Shown piece after piece: positions 55,603-63,986 of a DNA stretch of 64,000 nucleotides (positions are counted from its first letter, which is position 1; each line of letters starts with the position of its first letter). A program made the translations under genes and the position numbers. Under the pieces are notes generated by a model, which was not told where the DNA came from, ran no database searches, and worked only from the letters and a program-made list of their open reading frames with translations. The stretch comes from JAMQKA01 sp043951865 (lineage in GTDB: Bacteria; Bacteroidota; Rhodothermia; Balneolales; Balneolaceae), in assembly GCF_043951865.1 (NCBI RefSeq), contig NZ_JBINJF010000013.1, positions 1 to 64,000 of the forward strand, written 5' to 3'.

Positions 55603-56469
55603 TTATGATTTGACAAGATAGATCATGGGATTCTGCGGAACGCCGTTTTTCCATATTTCTATGTGCAAATGAGGTCCGGTACTTAATGTTCCGACGTTAC
55701 CCACAGTTCCAAGGATATCACCCTTAAGGACGATATCACCAACCTCCTTAGACAGGCTTGATACATGTTTGAAAATACTGACGATGCCGTTTTCGTGCTG
55801 AACGTGAACCACATACCCGTAATTCATTGTCCAGTAATAGTTGATCACGGTTCCATCGGCCAGTACCTGAAATGGAGCATCCTCACTCGTGGCTATATCG
55901 ATTCCGAAATGACCCGTTGCCTGGTCAAAGCCGCGCGTGAGCGTGCCCTGTACCGGGAACGGAGCCGGGAAGCTGGGGCTTTGTTTTAAGAGCCCTGAAA
56001 AAATAATCTCCTGACGGGAGAATATTTCGCTGTTTACCGCTGGACCTGAAGGATCAGAAGAGGCCCACATCTCTGGTTCATTTCGAGAGACGGTAGATGG
56101 AATACTTCCCTCTATATTAAAGGTCGTATCCTCCCCTTCAGCCAAGACCTGCTGTATTTCCCGAAGTTGCCGGTCGCGGGCACGTAGTGAATCCTGTAAA
56201 GATGATATTCTTTTTGATATTTCGATGACAGAACTTCGCAGTTCTTCATCTTGCTTGTCATGTATAAGAGAACCCAAAGGGGTAAACATTACAAAAAAAA
56301 TTAAAATAACTGAAAAAAGGGCCAGAGACAGGTAATACAGCCCAAATAATTTGGTGGGACGGAACTCAAAACTGTTTGAGCTCTCCGGTTCATCATCATC
56401 GAGGAGTATAACCGTAAGAGCCTTTTTCCTGAACTGAAACAGCTTTTTTATAAAATCTAGCATACCCAT
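55603..56469 (-). CDS. M23 family membrane-anchored peptidoglycan endopeptidase
   Basis: 288 residues. Cytoplasmic N-terminus, one membrane helix about 43-65, a coiled-coil stretch about 73-110, and a C-terminal LytM/M23 domain. Zinc ligands appear in ATGHFGIDIA (His and Asp) and GPHLHIEIW (HxH), so it should be active. Such DipM/LmdC-like proteins cut peptide cross-links, with bactofilin as scaffold. It heads the bactofilin-atp gene run. Confidence 0.92.
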   Translation of the reverse strand: MGMLDFIKKLFQFRKKALTVILLDDDEPESSNSFEFRPTKLFGLYYLSLALFSVILIFFVMFTPLGSLIHDKQDEELRSSVIEISKRISSLQDSLRARDRQLREIQQVLAEGEDTTFNIEGSIPSTVSRNEPEMWASSDPSGPAVNSEIFSRQEIIFSGLLKQSPSFPAPFPVQGTLTRGFDQATGHFGIDIATSEDAPFQVLADGTVINYYWTMNYGYVVHVQHENGIVSIFKHVSSLSKEVGDIVLKGDILGTVGNVGTLSTGPHLHIEIWKNGVPQNPMIYLVKS

Positions 56470-56485
56470 CTACTTTTAGTATTTC

Positions 56486-56503
56486 GTGAATAATCCGGGC
56501 TAA
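56486..56503 (+). repeat. R2 terminal motif, isolated copy
   Basis: gtgaataatccgggctaa, the R2 right-end motif, 17 bp outside the M23 gene start, with no left half recognised. It may be the edge of the R2 copy at 56557. Confidence 0.5.
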
Positions 56504-56556
56504 GTCAATTTAGACGACTCCATTAATCAGTCATCCCTGCTTCAAGGAAGCGCCGG

Positions 56557-56700
56557 TTAACCTGCATTCTCACCAAGATATTGGTTTGTACGCAAGGCGA
56601 CGGGGAAATCGGGAACCGAAACGTATCGTCATACGTAGAGTGAGCGATTTCCATCATCAACGCAGCATACGAAACAATTTCGCAGCTGGCTACACACTGT
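56557..56700 (-). repeat. R2 palindromic repeat, copy 3 (long form, inverted)
   Basis: Reads on the minus strand as acagtgtgtagccagctgcgaaat..., and ends ttggtgagaatgcaggttaa, matching copies 1 and 2. It has the central hairpin acgtat-cgtc-atacgt (56621-56636). It belongs to a repeat-dense 570-bp gap (56470-57039) without genes. Confidence 0.68.
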
Positions 56701-56730
56701 TATATTATTTTTAACGTAAGTTGGTTATAG

Positions 56731-56956
56731 CTTCCAGCTTTAACATCGTTTCTTAACTTCCTGGAGCAGGCCTTTAATCTCCCCGTGGGGGAGCCCCGCC
56801 GAAGGCGGGAGGGATATTATTCTATGTTAGGCCTGCACCTCCCGACCCAATCGCCAGACCCATGCGATTGGCCACCCTCCTCGGGGAGGGACTGTTTTCT
56901 TGCCATTCCAAGGCAAACAGGCACCCGGGTGAGACAATTATGTCGAACTCAGGTTA
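56731..56956 (+). repeat. R1 intergenic repeat, copy 2
   Basis: Full-length partner of 8097-8325. Hairpins CCGCC-GAA-GGCGG and CCAATCGC...GCGATTGG are conserved; the second is longer here than in copy 1, where flanking bases differ. It also has TTGCC-attcca-AGGCAA. A short frame across it is not taken as a gene. Confidence 0.75.
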
Positions 56957-56985
56957 TTTTTGATTCTATAAATAAATGTAATCCA

Positions 56986-57043
56986 CTGTATATCAAAGCT
57001 TTACAAGAAATATTAAATTAACCTCGTGAGAAATTCAGGTTAG
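56986..57043 (+). repeat. R2-related short repeat next to the DUF3467 gene
   Basis: tgtatatcaaagct...ttaacctcgtgagaaattcaggttag resembles 22002-22068 and 63894-63960. It ends at the DUF3467 stop codon, overlapping it by a few bases. Confidence 0.4.
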
Positions 57044-57360
57044 GCCTCCGGGGTGGGGCCACGGTAATTAAACGGTACATCAAATTGATCTTCCGATGAA
57101 ATCGTGCCGTGTTCCTTTTCGTAACGACTCACATTTTCGGCCAGTGCGTTGGAAAGGCGTTTGGCGTGATCGGGCGTCAGCACCATCCGCTTTACCACTT
57201 TGGCCTTGGGCACTCCCGGCATGACTGATATGAAATCCAGGATAAATTCGGAATTGGAGTGAGTGATCATTACCAAGTTTGAGTAGGTCCCGGATGCTTC
57301 TTCCTCCGGAAGCTCAATTTGCATCTGCTCTTTGTTAAACTCGTTGGTTTGATCTGACAT
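57040..57360 (-). CDS. DUF3467 family protein
   Basis: 106 residues. The family pattern is visible: ASGTYSNLVMITHSNSEFILDFISVMPGVPKAKVVKRMVLTPDHAKRLSNALAENV. Short acidic N-terminal and C-terminal tails flank it. It is a small cytoplasmic protein of unknown function, widespread in Bacteroidota. It lies 49 bp after the cysteine synthase-type gene on the same strand. The R2-related repeat ends at its stop. Confidence 0.85.
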   Translation of the reverse strand: MSDQTNEFNKEQMQIELPEEEASGTYSNLVMITHSNSEFILDFISVMPGVPKAKVVKRMVLTPDHAKRLSNALAENVSRYEKEHGTISSEDQFDVPFNYRGPTPEA

Positions 57361-57408
57361 TGTATCAACTTTATGTTCTGAGATTAAAGAATTTTTCCGT
57401 TTTGACGA

Positions 57409-58398
57409 CTACTCCTCTTCCAGGAAACCATGCTTTTTCATCCACTCGTCATTATAAATTTTTGAAACATACTGCGAACCACTGTCGGGAAGAATAATCA
57501 CCATCAGGTCGTCTTCCCCGAACGGGTTTTCCCGAATATATTCCAGCGCACCATAAACCGCCGCCCCGCACGACCCGCCGACAAACAGCCCCTCCTGCCG
57601 GGCCAGTGTTCGGGTAAAGGTCAGGGCGTTCTCATCATTGACCTGCACGACCTCGTCCAACAAGTCGAAATCCATGTTCCCGGGAATGATATCTTCCCCG
57701 ATGCCCTCCGTCAAGTAGGAGTGGATCACGCTCTTGTCAAATTCACCGGTTTCAAAATAATGTTTGTAGACCGACCCGACGCTGTCAACCCCGATCACCT
57801 GGATATCAGGGTTCTGTTCCTTCAGGTATTTAGCCGCACCGCAGATCGTTCCCCCGGTGCCCATACCGGCTACATAGTGTGTCACTTTCCCCCCGGTCTG
57901 ATCCCATATTTCCGGTCCCGTGGTCTCGTAATGGGCCTGGGTGTTGCTCATATTGTCATACTGGTTGGGATAGAACGAGTTGGGAATCTCTTCATTCAGC
58001 CGTTTGGCCACCGAATAGTAGCTCTTGGGATCATCGGGCTCGACATCGGTGGGACACATCCGAACCTCGGCTCCCAGTGCGCGAAGCTTGTCGATCTTTT
58101 CCTTGCTCTGCTTGTCCTGCGTGGTAAAAATGCACTTGTACCCTTTAACAGCCGCCGCCAGGGCCAGCCCCATCCCCGTATTCCCGGATGTTCCCTCAAT
58201 GATGGTGCCACCCGGTTTCAACAGTCCGTTTTCTTCCGCATCTTCAATCATTTTTACCGCTATCCGGTCCTTGACGCTCAATCCCGGATTCAGATATTCA
58301 ACTTTGGTCAGCACCGTTCCCAAAACGCCTTCTGTCACCTTGTTAAGTTTCACCAGCGGGGTATTGCCGATTGTTTCTAGAATGGAATTATAGTACAT
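57409..58398 (-). CDS. Cysteine synthase / cystathionine beta-synthase-type PLP enzyme
   Basis: 329 residues from the ATG at 58398. PLP lysine K43 in NPGLSVKDR, substrate loop EGTSGNTGMGLAL, and phosphate-binding GMGTGGTICGAAKYLKE. The features ENP/HYETTGPEIWDQ and LFVGGSCGAAV match the CBS-like branch, without a C-terminal CBS domain pair. It makes cysteine from O-acetylserine, or cystathionine from serine and homocysteine; sequence alone does not decide. It has no adjacent sulfur genes. Confidence 0.87.
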   Translation of the reverse strand: MYYNSILETIGNTPLVKLNKVTEGVLGTVLTKVEYLNPGLSVKDRIAVKMIEDAEENGLLKPGGTIIEGTSGNTGMGLALAAAVKGYKCIFTTQDKQSKEKIDKLRALGAEVRMCPTDVEPDDPKSYYSVAKRLNEEIPNSFYPNQYDNMSNTQAHYETTGPEIWDQTGGKVTHYVAGMGTGGTICGAAKYLKEQNPDIQVIGVDSVGSVYKHYFETGEFDKSVIHSYLTEGIGEDIIPGNMDFDLLDEVVQVNDENALTFTRTLARQEGLFVGGSCGAAVYGALEYIRENPFGEDDLMVIILPDSGSQYVSKIYNDEWMKKHGFLEEE

Positions 58399-58579
58399 AT
58401 TCAAGATTTAATAGATGTTGCTTCTGTTTTAACTGATAGAAAGGGAATATAGGAAAATTGCCTTACCAACTCGAATATCAAATAAGGGATTAATCAGAGA
58501 TCCGATTTTATGGATAGACAAAAATGTTTTACTTTTGAGATTCAACGCAGAGACCGATACCAAACGAAGCAACCATTAC

Positions 58580-58855
58580 ATGTTTATTGAACAAAGCAAG
58601 CCAAAAGATTATGATTGCGGTTACAACCTGGACCTGATGATCGCGGCCCTTCCCCGCATCAAAGATGAGGATGAGCGGCTGGAGTACGCCAAGCGGGCGG
58701 TGGGCTTAATCAAACAAAGTCATCCCAGCTGGGTGGATGACAACGGGAATAGCGAGGCTGCGTGGGAGCATTTTTTTCACCTGGCAGAATACGACCCGGA
58801 GGAATACGGCATCTACAACCCCTACACCTCGGGAAGTAACGATGATGCGCAGTAG
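58580..58855 (+). CDS. Small DUF4290-like protein
   Basis: 91 residues from the ATG at 58580 (an in-frame TTG at 58535 is less likely). DCGYNLDLMIAALPRIKDEDERLEYAKRAVGLIKQSHPSW resembles the start of DUF4290 proteins of Bacteroidota, which are longer, so this may be a short form. Acidic and soluble, with no motif indicating activity. Divergent from the CBS-type gene; a TACTTTTG at 58530-58537 fits the Bacteroidota -7 element. Confidence 0.55.
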   Translation: MFIEQSKPKDYDCGYNLDLMIAALPRIKDEDERLEYAKRAVGLIKQSHPSWVDDNGNSEAAWEHFFHLAEYDPEEYGIYNPYTSGSNDDAQ

Positions 58856-58995
58856 GTACAGAAACCACTTTCATTTGTGCGGGAGAGCCTGATGTTATTA
58901 AATATGCAATGCAATCAGCCGACTACTGACCATTTTCAGGCCTCGGGTCAACAACTTAAAACTGTACCGCACGAATAAACAGGTCATAACATACA

Positions 58996-59562
58996 TTACC
59001 CGGCATGCTGGTTTACAGGATGAAGTTCAGTCTCCTGCTGGGCCTGTTCAAATTCCTGGTCCAGCAGCCCGAAGACGAGCTTGTCACAATATCCATCATC
59101 CCTGCGAAGATGCTCACGTAGTTTGCCTTCCTGCCTGAACCCCAGCTTTTGTACTTCCTCAATCCACGTGGTATTAAAATCGAAGGCCGCCGTGCACACC
59201 TTGTGCATCTCAAGTTCATTAAAGCAGTAGGCCAGTGTTTTCCGAAGGGCTTCCACTTCATACTTTTTACCTGTGTATTTTCGATCTCCTATGGAGCATT
59301 TCACATAGCAGCGCCGGTTCTGCGGATCAATTTCGTGCAGATCCACAATGCCGATCAGCTTGCCATTCCCGGATAGATGTATTTCAAAAAGATCTGCCGT
59401 CGCATTTTTTTCATCGACCACCGATTTGATATGCCGTAAAAAGGATTCGAAGCTTTCAACCTTGTGGATATCCTCAGAATCAAAGTAGTTCAACTCCTCA
59501 TCATTGCTCCACTTGTAGTGAAGGGCCACATTCTGCTGGTCGAAAGGCTTTATAGTAACCAT
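58996..59562 (-). CDS. GNAT family N-acetyltransferase
   Basis: 188 residues of RimJ/RimL-type GNAT fold: KPFDQQNVALHYKWSNDEELNYFDS at the N-terminus, GKLIGIVDLHEIDPQNRRCYVKCSIGDRKYTGKKYEVEALRKTLAYCFNEL, where the acetyl-CoA binding loop lies, and LGFRQEGKLREHLRRDDGYCDKLVFGLL. The substrate is probably an amine on a small molecule or protein N-terminus, not resolvable here. Confidence 0.86.
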   Translation of the reverse strand: MVTIKPFDQQNVALHYKWSNDEELNYFDSEDIHKVESFESFLRHIKSVVDEKNATADLFEIHLSGNGKLIGIVDLHEIDPQNRRCYVKCSIGDRKYTGKKYEVEALRKTLAYCFNELEMHKVCTAAFDFNTTWIEEVQKLGFRQEGKLREHLRRDDGYCDKLVFGLLDQEFEQAQQETELHPVNQHAG

Positions 59563-59724
59563 AAAAGATCCTTTTTTCTTACCCCTGTTAACGTGTTTTC
59601 AAACTAGTTAGCCAAATTAATTCCTCTAATTGTCCCAAACTTCAATGTTTTTTGCAAGCCGAAATTTGTTAAAAATTAGCGGTTGCGTTATGGAATCTTC
59701 AATTTTCAATTTATATTGAAAGTA

Positions 59725-61239
59725 ATGAATGTCAAAACGTCAATTTTCTCGAACCACATGAGCGATTCTGCTTCAGTTTCCGATACAGACGGCCAGCTGA
59801 TGCTATCCGAGTATTTGGAAAGATCTGATCTTCAACATTTCATACAACAGGTTACAGCTCCAGATGCGAACAAACAATTTATCTCGTTTACGTTCCCCGT
59901 ACCCCGGTTTGATCCCCTGGCCTGCCTCGAAATCCTGTCTGAGTCCACCAGCGAGTTCAATTTTTACTGGGAAAAACCGGATCAGGAACTAGCGCTTTCG
60001 GCGGGAGGTGAGCTGGAAACCATTCGCGACGAGGGGGGAGATCGCTTCAGGGATATCGCCCGGCGGGTTGCTCAAATTGAACAGTCATCGGCCAGTTTTA
60101 CCCTTTGTAACCACTCCCTGTCCGGGATCCATTTTCTGGGAGGATTTTCATTCTTTGACAATGTTAAAAGCCGCTGGTGGAAGCCGTTTGGGTCGGGATC
60201 CCTGACGGTTCCAAGATGGCAGCTGATACGGGAGGGAAAGCTGGGGCTTTTGACGATTAATATGAAACTTGATGACGGAGAGGACCAGGCGGCTGCCAGC
60301 AAAAAACTGGCATCGCAGTTACACAGGTTTGAACAGCTCTTCCGTCTGAATATGAAACCGCCTCCATTCACGTCCAACACTATTAATCTGGAAGAGCATA
60401 CCGTACCCGCCGATCAACCGGAAGCGGAATGGACCAAAATCGTTGAGGAGGCCAAAGAGCTCATCAACAACAATGCATTCGACAAGATTGTCCTTGCCCG
60501 CGAAGTTGTCAGGACAACCCGGCAGCCGATCAGTCCCACACAGGTGCTGAATACGTTGCGCGGGCAGTACCCCGCCTGCTACAATTTTCTCATCCAGAAC
60601 AGCGAAGGGAAATCTTTTCTGGGATGTTCCCCGGAACGGCTGGTATCGTTCCAAAAAAACTACCTGCTGACCGATAGCCTGGCCGGGAGTGTCTCTCGCG
60701 GGAAAACGGCCACTGAGGATATCCACCTGGAAAAATTCCTGTTGAACAGCTCAAAGAACAGGAGCGAACACCAGTTTGTGACCGATGCCATTGAAAAACA
60801 CCTTGCGCCATTTATCCGAAAAATTGAACGTGCAGATCAGCCGGACGTAAAAAAGCTGAAGAATGTTCAGCACCTCCATACGCCGGTGCGGGCCTGGCTC
60901 AAGCAGGATACCGACCGCTATTCCATCCTGGAAAAACTGCATCCCACTCCCGCAGTTGGCGGCCATCCGCGAGACCGGGCTGTCCCTTACATAAGCAAGC
61001 TGGAAAATTTTGACCGCGGCTGGTATGCGGGTCCGGTTGGCTGGTTTAACCTCAACGGGGGCGGGGAGTTTGCGGTGGCTATTCGCAGCAGCCTTGTCGA
61101 CGGCAACAAAGCACGCTTGTTTGCAGGATGTGGAATTGTCAAAGACTCCGATCCCCGGACCGAATGGGAGGAGACGAACCTGAAGCTCATGCCAATTCTT
61201 GCAGCACTGGAAAGTAATGGAGACAGACAAGCAGAATAA
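59725..61239 (+). CDS. menF: Isochorismate synthase MenF
   Basis: 504 residues from the ATG at 59725; a later Met at 59758 is also possible. Converts chorismate to isochorismate for menaquinone. Chorismate-binding domain features: FLGCSPERLVSF, SKNRSEHQFVTDAIEKHL, LHPTPAVGGHPRDRA, and GWYAGPVGWFNLNGGGEFAVAIRS. The N-terminal half is divergent, as usual. It overlaps the menD start by 23 bp, so translation is coupled. Confidence 0.94.
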   Translation: MNVKTSIFSNHMSDSASVSDTDGQLMLSEYLERSDLQHFIQQVTAPDANKQFISFTFPVPRFDPLACLEILSESTSEFNFYWEKPDQELALSAGGELETIRDEGGDRFRDIARRVAQIEQSSASFTLCNHSLSGIHFLGGFSFFDNVKSRWWKPFGSGSLTVPRWQLIREGKLGLLTINMKLDDGEDQAAASKKLASQLHRFEQLFRLNMKPPPFTSNTINLEEHTVPADQPEAEWTKIVEEAKELINNNAFDKIVLAREVVRTTRQPISPTQVLNTLRGQYPACYNFLIQNSEGKSFLGCSPERLVSFQKNYLLTDSLAGSVSRGKTATEDIHLEKFLLNSSKNRSEHQFVTDAIEKHLAPFIRKIERADQPDVKKLKNVQHLHTPVRAWLKQDTDRYSILEKLHPTPAVGGHPRDRAVPYISKLENFDRGWYAGPVGWFNLNGGGEFAVAIRSSLVDGNKARLFAGCGIVKDSDPRTEWEETNLKLMPILAALESNGDRQAE

Positions 61240-62923
61240 AGCCTTTTTCTGGGCTACCATTTTTTTGCGGGAACTGTATGCCGACGGCGTATCTCAGGTT
61301 GTTATATCCCCGGGATCGCGATCTACACCACTTACTATGGCGGCCGCTGTGCACCCGGGATTCACCACGCGCACCGTACTGGATGAACGCTCAGCAGCCT
61401 ACATGGCACTTGGCATGGCCAAAAGCGCCGGGGTTCCCGCCGTCCTGATCTGCACCTCGGGCACGGCCGCAGCCAACTATTTTCCCGCCATCATCGAGGC
61501 GCGCCACTCGGGAGTCCCGCTGCTGGTACTCACTGCCGACCGACCGCCCCACCTCCGGAATGCAGGAGCTTCCCAGGCGATCGATCAACTCAAAATTTAT
61601 GGTGACTACCCGGTCTTTTTTCATGAGGCGGGAGAACCGGTTATGGAGCCGGAAGATATCAAACGCCTGAAAATGGCTGCCTCGCAAAGTGTCACCCTCT
61701 CGTTACGCCGGGGTGGACCCGCTCATGTCAATTTCCCCTTCCGGAAGCCGCTGGAGCCCACTCCCTCGTTTGTAGAAAAGATCGAGGCAGAAAACCGTCT
61801 GCTCATTGACCAATCCCCTGCTCCCCAGACCTCCGTTTTCCGGACAACAGGCTCCCCTTCGGTTCCTGACGAGATCAGATCACTTATTTCAGCATCTGCC
61901 CGCCCTGTTATTGTCAAAGGTCCGGGCGGCGTGCAGCCAGATCTGGATCCGGCTGTCTCCCTGGCGGAAGCGTTGTCGGCCCCGCTGCTGGCGGAATTCC
62001 CGGCAACAGGTCATCCCAACATAATCTCCGGATTTGACGGATTTTTAAGGAATCGCTCGCTGCGCCAGAAACTAAAACCCGATCTTGTCCTGCGATTCGG
62101 CATGCAGCCGGTAAGCAAAGCCCTGGAGATCTACCTGTCGGCGTTTGATGATATTCCTCATCTTTATTTCGGGGAACTGGAAGAATGGCAGGACGCTACG
62201 CACGCAGTCAGTCACCGACTGGAAGGACCGGGAAAACAGGTGGGCAAATCGCGGGATTATACAAAAGCGGATCCAGGGTGGATACATTCCTGGAAAACAG
62301 CAGAGCGAACGTTCAATGCATTCCGGCAAGAGCAGCTGGAACCCGTGAATAAACTGGGTGACGGTCACGTCTTTTACTACCTGAGCCGGCAGATTCCCCG
62401 TTCATGGAATGTATTCCTGTCCAACTCGTTCCCCGTGCGCGACTGGATGCTGTTTGCGGGATCTCCCCCCCATCCCACCTTCGTAAATCGGGGCGCCAGC
62501 GGCATCGACGGGATTATATCAACATCCACAGGTGCCACGCTAGCCGGCAAAAAGCCGGGCGTTCTTTTTATCGGGGACCTGGCTGCACTGCATGACAGCA
62601 ATGCGCTCCTGAGTGCAGCCGAACTGGAGGAACCGCTGGTGATTGTATTATTGAATAATAAGGGGGGGAATATTTTTCGCATGCTGCCTGTATATGAACA
62701 TAAAAAGCTGTACCTCCCCTATTTTGAGACGCCTCAAAACGTTAATTTCCGAGGCCTTGCCACTGCTCACAACCTCCCGTTTTCAGTAATCAGAACCGTG
62801 GACCAATTGAATCAAATTCAGTTAACCCATTTCACAACTCCCGGAATACACCTTCTGGAGTGTAAAACCGATTCGAAATGTTCGATGGAGCTGAGACATA
62901 AACTCTGGAATTTTTCTTCGTAA
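61217..62923 (+). CDS. menD: SEPHCHC synthase MenD
   Basis: 568 residues from the ATG at 61217. A thiamine-diphosphate enzyme joining isochorismate and 2-oxoglutarate. N-terminal SPGSRSTPLTMAAA and LDERSAAYMALGMAKSAG hold the catalytic Glu and arginine; CTSGTAAANYFPAIIEA follows; the C-terminal cofactor motif GDLAALHDSNALL replaces the GDG..N form. Two additional domains as in the family. It stops 4 bp before menH. Confidence 0.95.
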   Translation: METDKQNKAFFWATIFLRELYADGVSQVVISPGSRSTPLTMAAAVHPGFTTRTVLDERSAAYMALGMAKSAGVPAVLICTSGTAAANYFPAIIEARHSGVPLLVLTADRPPHLRNAGASQAIDQLKIYGDYPVFFHEAGEPVMEPEDIKRLKMAASQSVTLSLRRGGPAHVNFPFRKPLEPTPSFVEKIEAENRLLIDQSPAPQTSVFRTTGSPSVPDEIRSLISASARPVIVKGPGGVQPDLDPAVSLAEALSAPLLAEFPATGHPNIISGFDGFLRNRSLRQKLKPDLVLRFGMQPVSKALEIYLSAFDDIPHLYFGELEEWQDATHAVSHRLEGPGKQVGKSRDYTKADPGWIHSWKTAERTFNAFRQEQLEPVNKLGDGHVFYYLSRQIPRSWNVFLSNSFPVRDWMLFAGSPPHPTFVNRGASGIDGIISTSTGATLAGKKPGVLFIGDLAALHDSNALLSAAELEEPLVIVLLNNKGGNIFRMLPVYEHKKLYLPYFETPQNVNFRGLATAHNLPFSVIRTVDQLNQIQLTHFTTPGIHLLECKTDSKCSMELRHKLWNFSS

Positions 62924-62927
62924 CGCC

Positions 62928-63755
62928 ATGAAAGTGATTATCAACCGTATTTCCTATCATCTGGTAAAGCATCAGCAGGATCCCTCCCTGCCCTGCCTGC
63001 TTTTACTGCATGGATTTATGGGCAGTGGCAGAGTCTTTGACCATCTCATCAAGCCGCTATCCCGATTCGTCAATCCCGTTACTCTTGATCTGCTAGGCCA
63101 TGGCCGTACCCCGGGGGCCGATTCGGCAGAGCGGTACCACGTTGACTATCAACTTGAGGATCTCCACTCCATCGTAAGCTGCCTGAACAAAGAAAAAATA
63201 TTTATACACGGCTACAGCATGGGCGGGCGACTGGCATTGCGTTATGCCCTGCAACATCCCGAGACGGTCGCCGGACTGATACTGGAAAGTACCAACTACG
63301 GTATTACGGATCCCTCGGAAAGAGACCGCCGCCTGAAACTTGATGAGCAACGGGCGGCGGCCATAGAATCGGACTTCAGCCATTTTCTTTCCGACTGGCA
63401 GCAACTCCCGCTTTTCAGGCACCAAGCCGACATTCCCGAAGAGATGGTGTCGTCATACAAAGCGATCCAGCAGCGCCAGGATCCCGTTAACATGGCCCGC
63501 AGCCTGCGCGGATTTGGGACGGCACGCATGCCACCGGTGAAACACAGCCTGTTCCAGCTTTGCATGCCTGTTCTGCTGCTGGCAGGGGAGAATGATAAAA
63601 AGTACCGTAACATCCTCAATGAGATGGATCAGGATATTCCCAAGAGTAAATTTCATATTATAAGAAAGGCCGGGCACCGTATTCACCTGGAACACCCCCG
63701 GGCATTTATTGACCAGGTAAAGGCGTTTGTCTTTTCTTCTGCCTGCAACAGCTGA
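62928..63755 (+). CDS. menH: SHCHC synthase MenH-like alpha/beta hydrolase
   Basis: 275 residues. Oxyanion-hole region LLLHGFMGSGRVFD, nucleophile elbow HGYSMGGRLALRYA, the acid around LLAGENDKK and catalytic His in KAGHRIHLEHP. It removes pyruvate from SEPHCHC in menaquinone synthesis. It follows menD at 4 bp, in the order menF-menD-menH. The ATG lies in taacgccATG. Confidence 0.9.
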   Translation: MKVIINRISYHLVKHQQDPSLPCLLLLHGFMGSGRVFDHLIKPLSRFVNPVTLDLLGHGRTPGADSAERYHVDYQLEDLHSIVSCLNKEKIFIHGYSMGGRLALRYALQHPETVAGLILESTNYGITDPSERDRRLKLDEQRAAAIESDFSHFLSDWQQLPLFRHQADIPEEMVSSYKAIQQRQDPVNMARSLRGFGTARMPPVKHSLFQLCMPVLLLAGENDKKYRNILNEMDQDIPKSKFHIIRKAGHRIHLEHPRAFIDQVKAFVFSSACNS

Positions 63756-63850
63756 CAAAACCCGGTCCCCAAAAAAAAGACCAGCATGAAATACATTTTT
63801 TTAACGTCACATTAAGCAACTGATCCCCAAATTAAGTGTTACCGGCAGCG

Positions 63851-63960
63851 CCTAATCCGGATTATTCACCAAGAAATTTGGGCTATATATGATTTTCGAT
63901 ATATCAAACAATACCAAAGGGGTAACCTTTTTTTATAATTTCGTGAGAAATCCGGGCTAA
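63851..63960. repeat. R2-related miniature element with inverted ends
   Basis: The left end cctaatccggattattcacc (63851-63870) and the next bases are the reverse complement of the right end aatttcgtgagaaatccggg (63938-63957) with a few mismatches. The whole spans 110 bp between menH and the next gene and has an AT-rich centre. Half of it matches 22002-22068. It fits a minimal, transposase-less element. Confidence 0.55.
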
Positions 63961-63986
63961 CTCTTCAAAATTACAGCATTGACATT

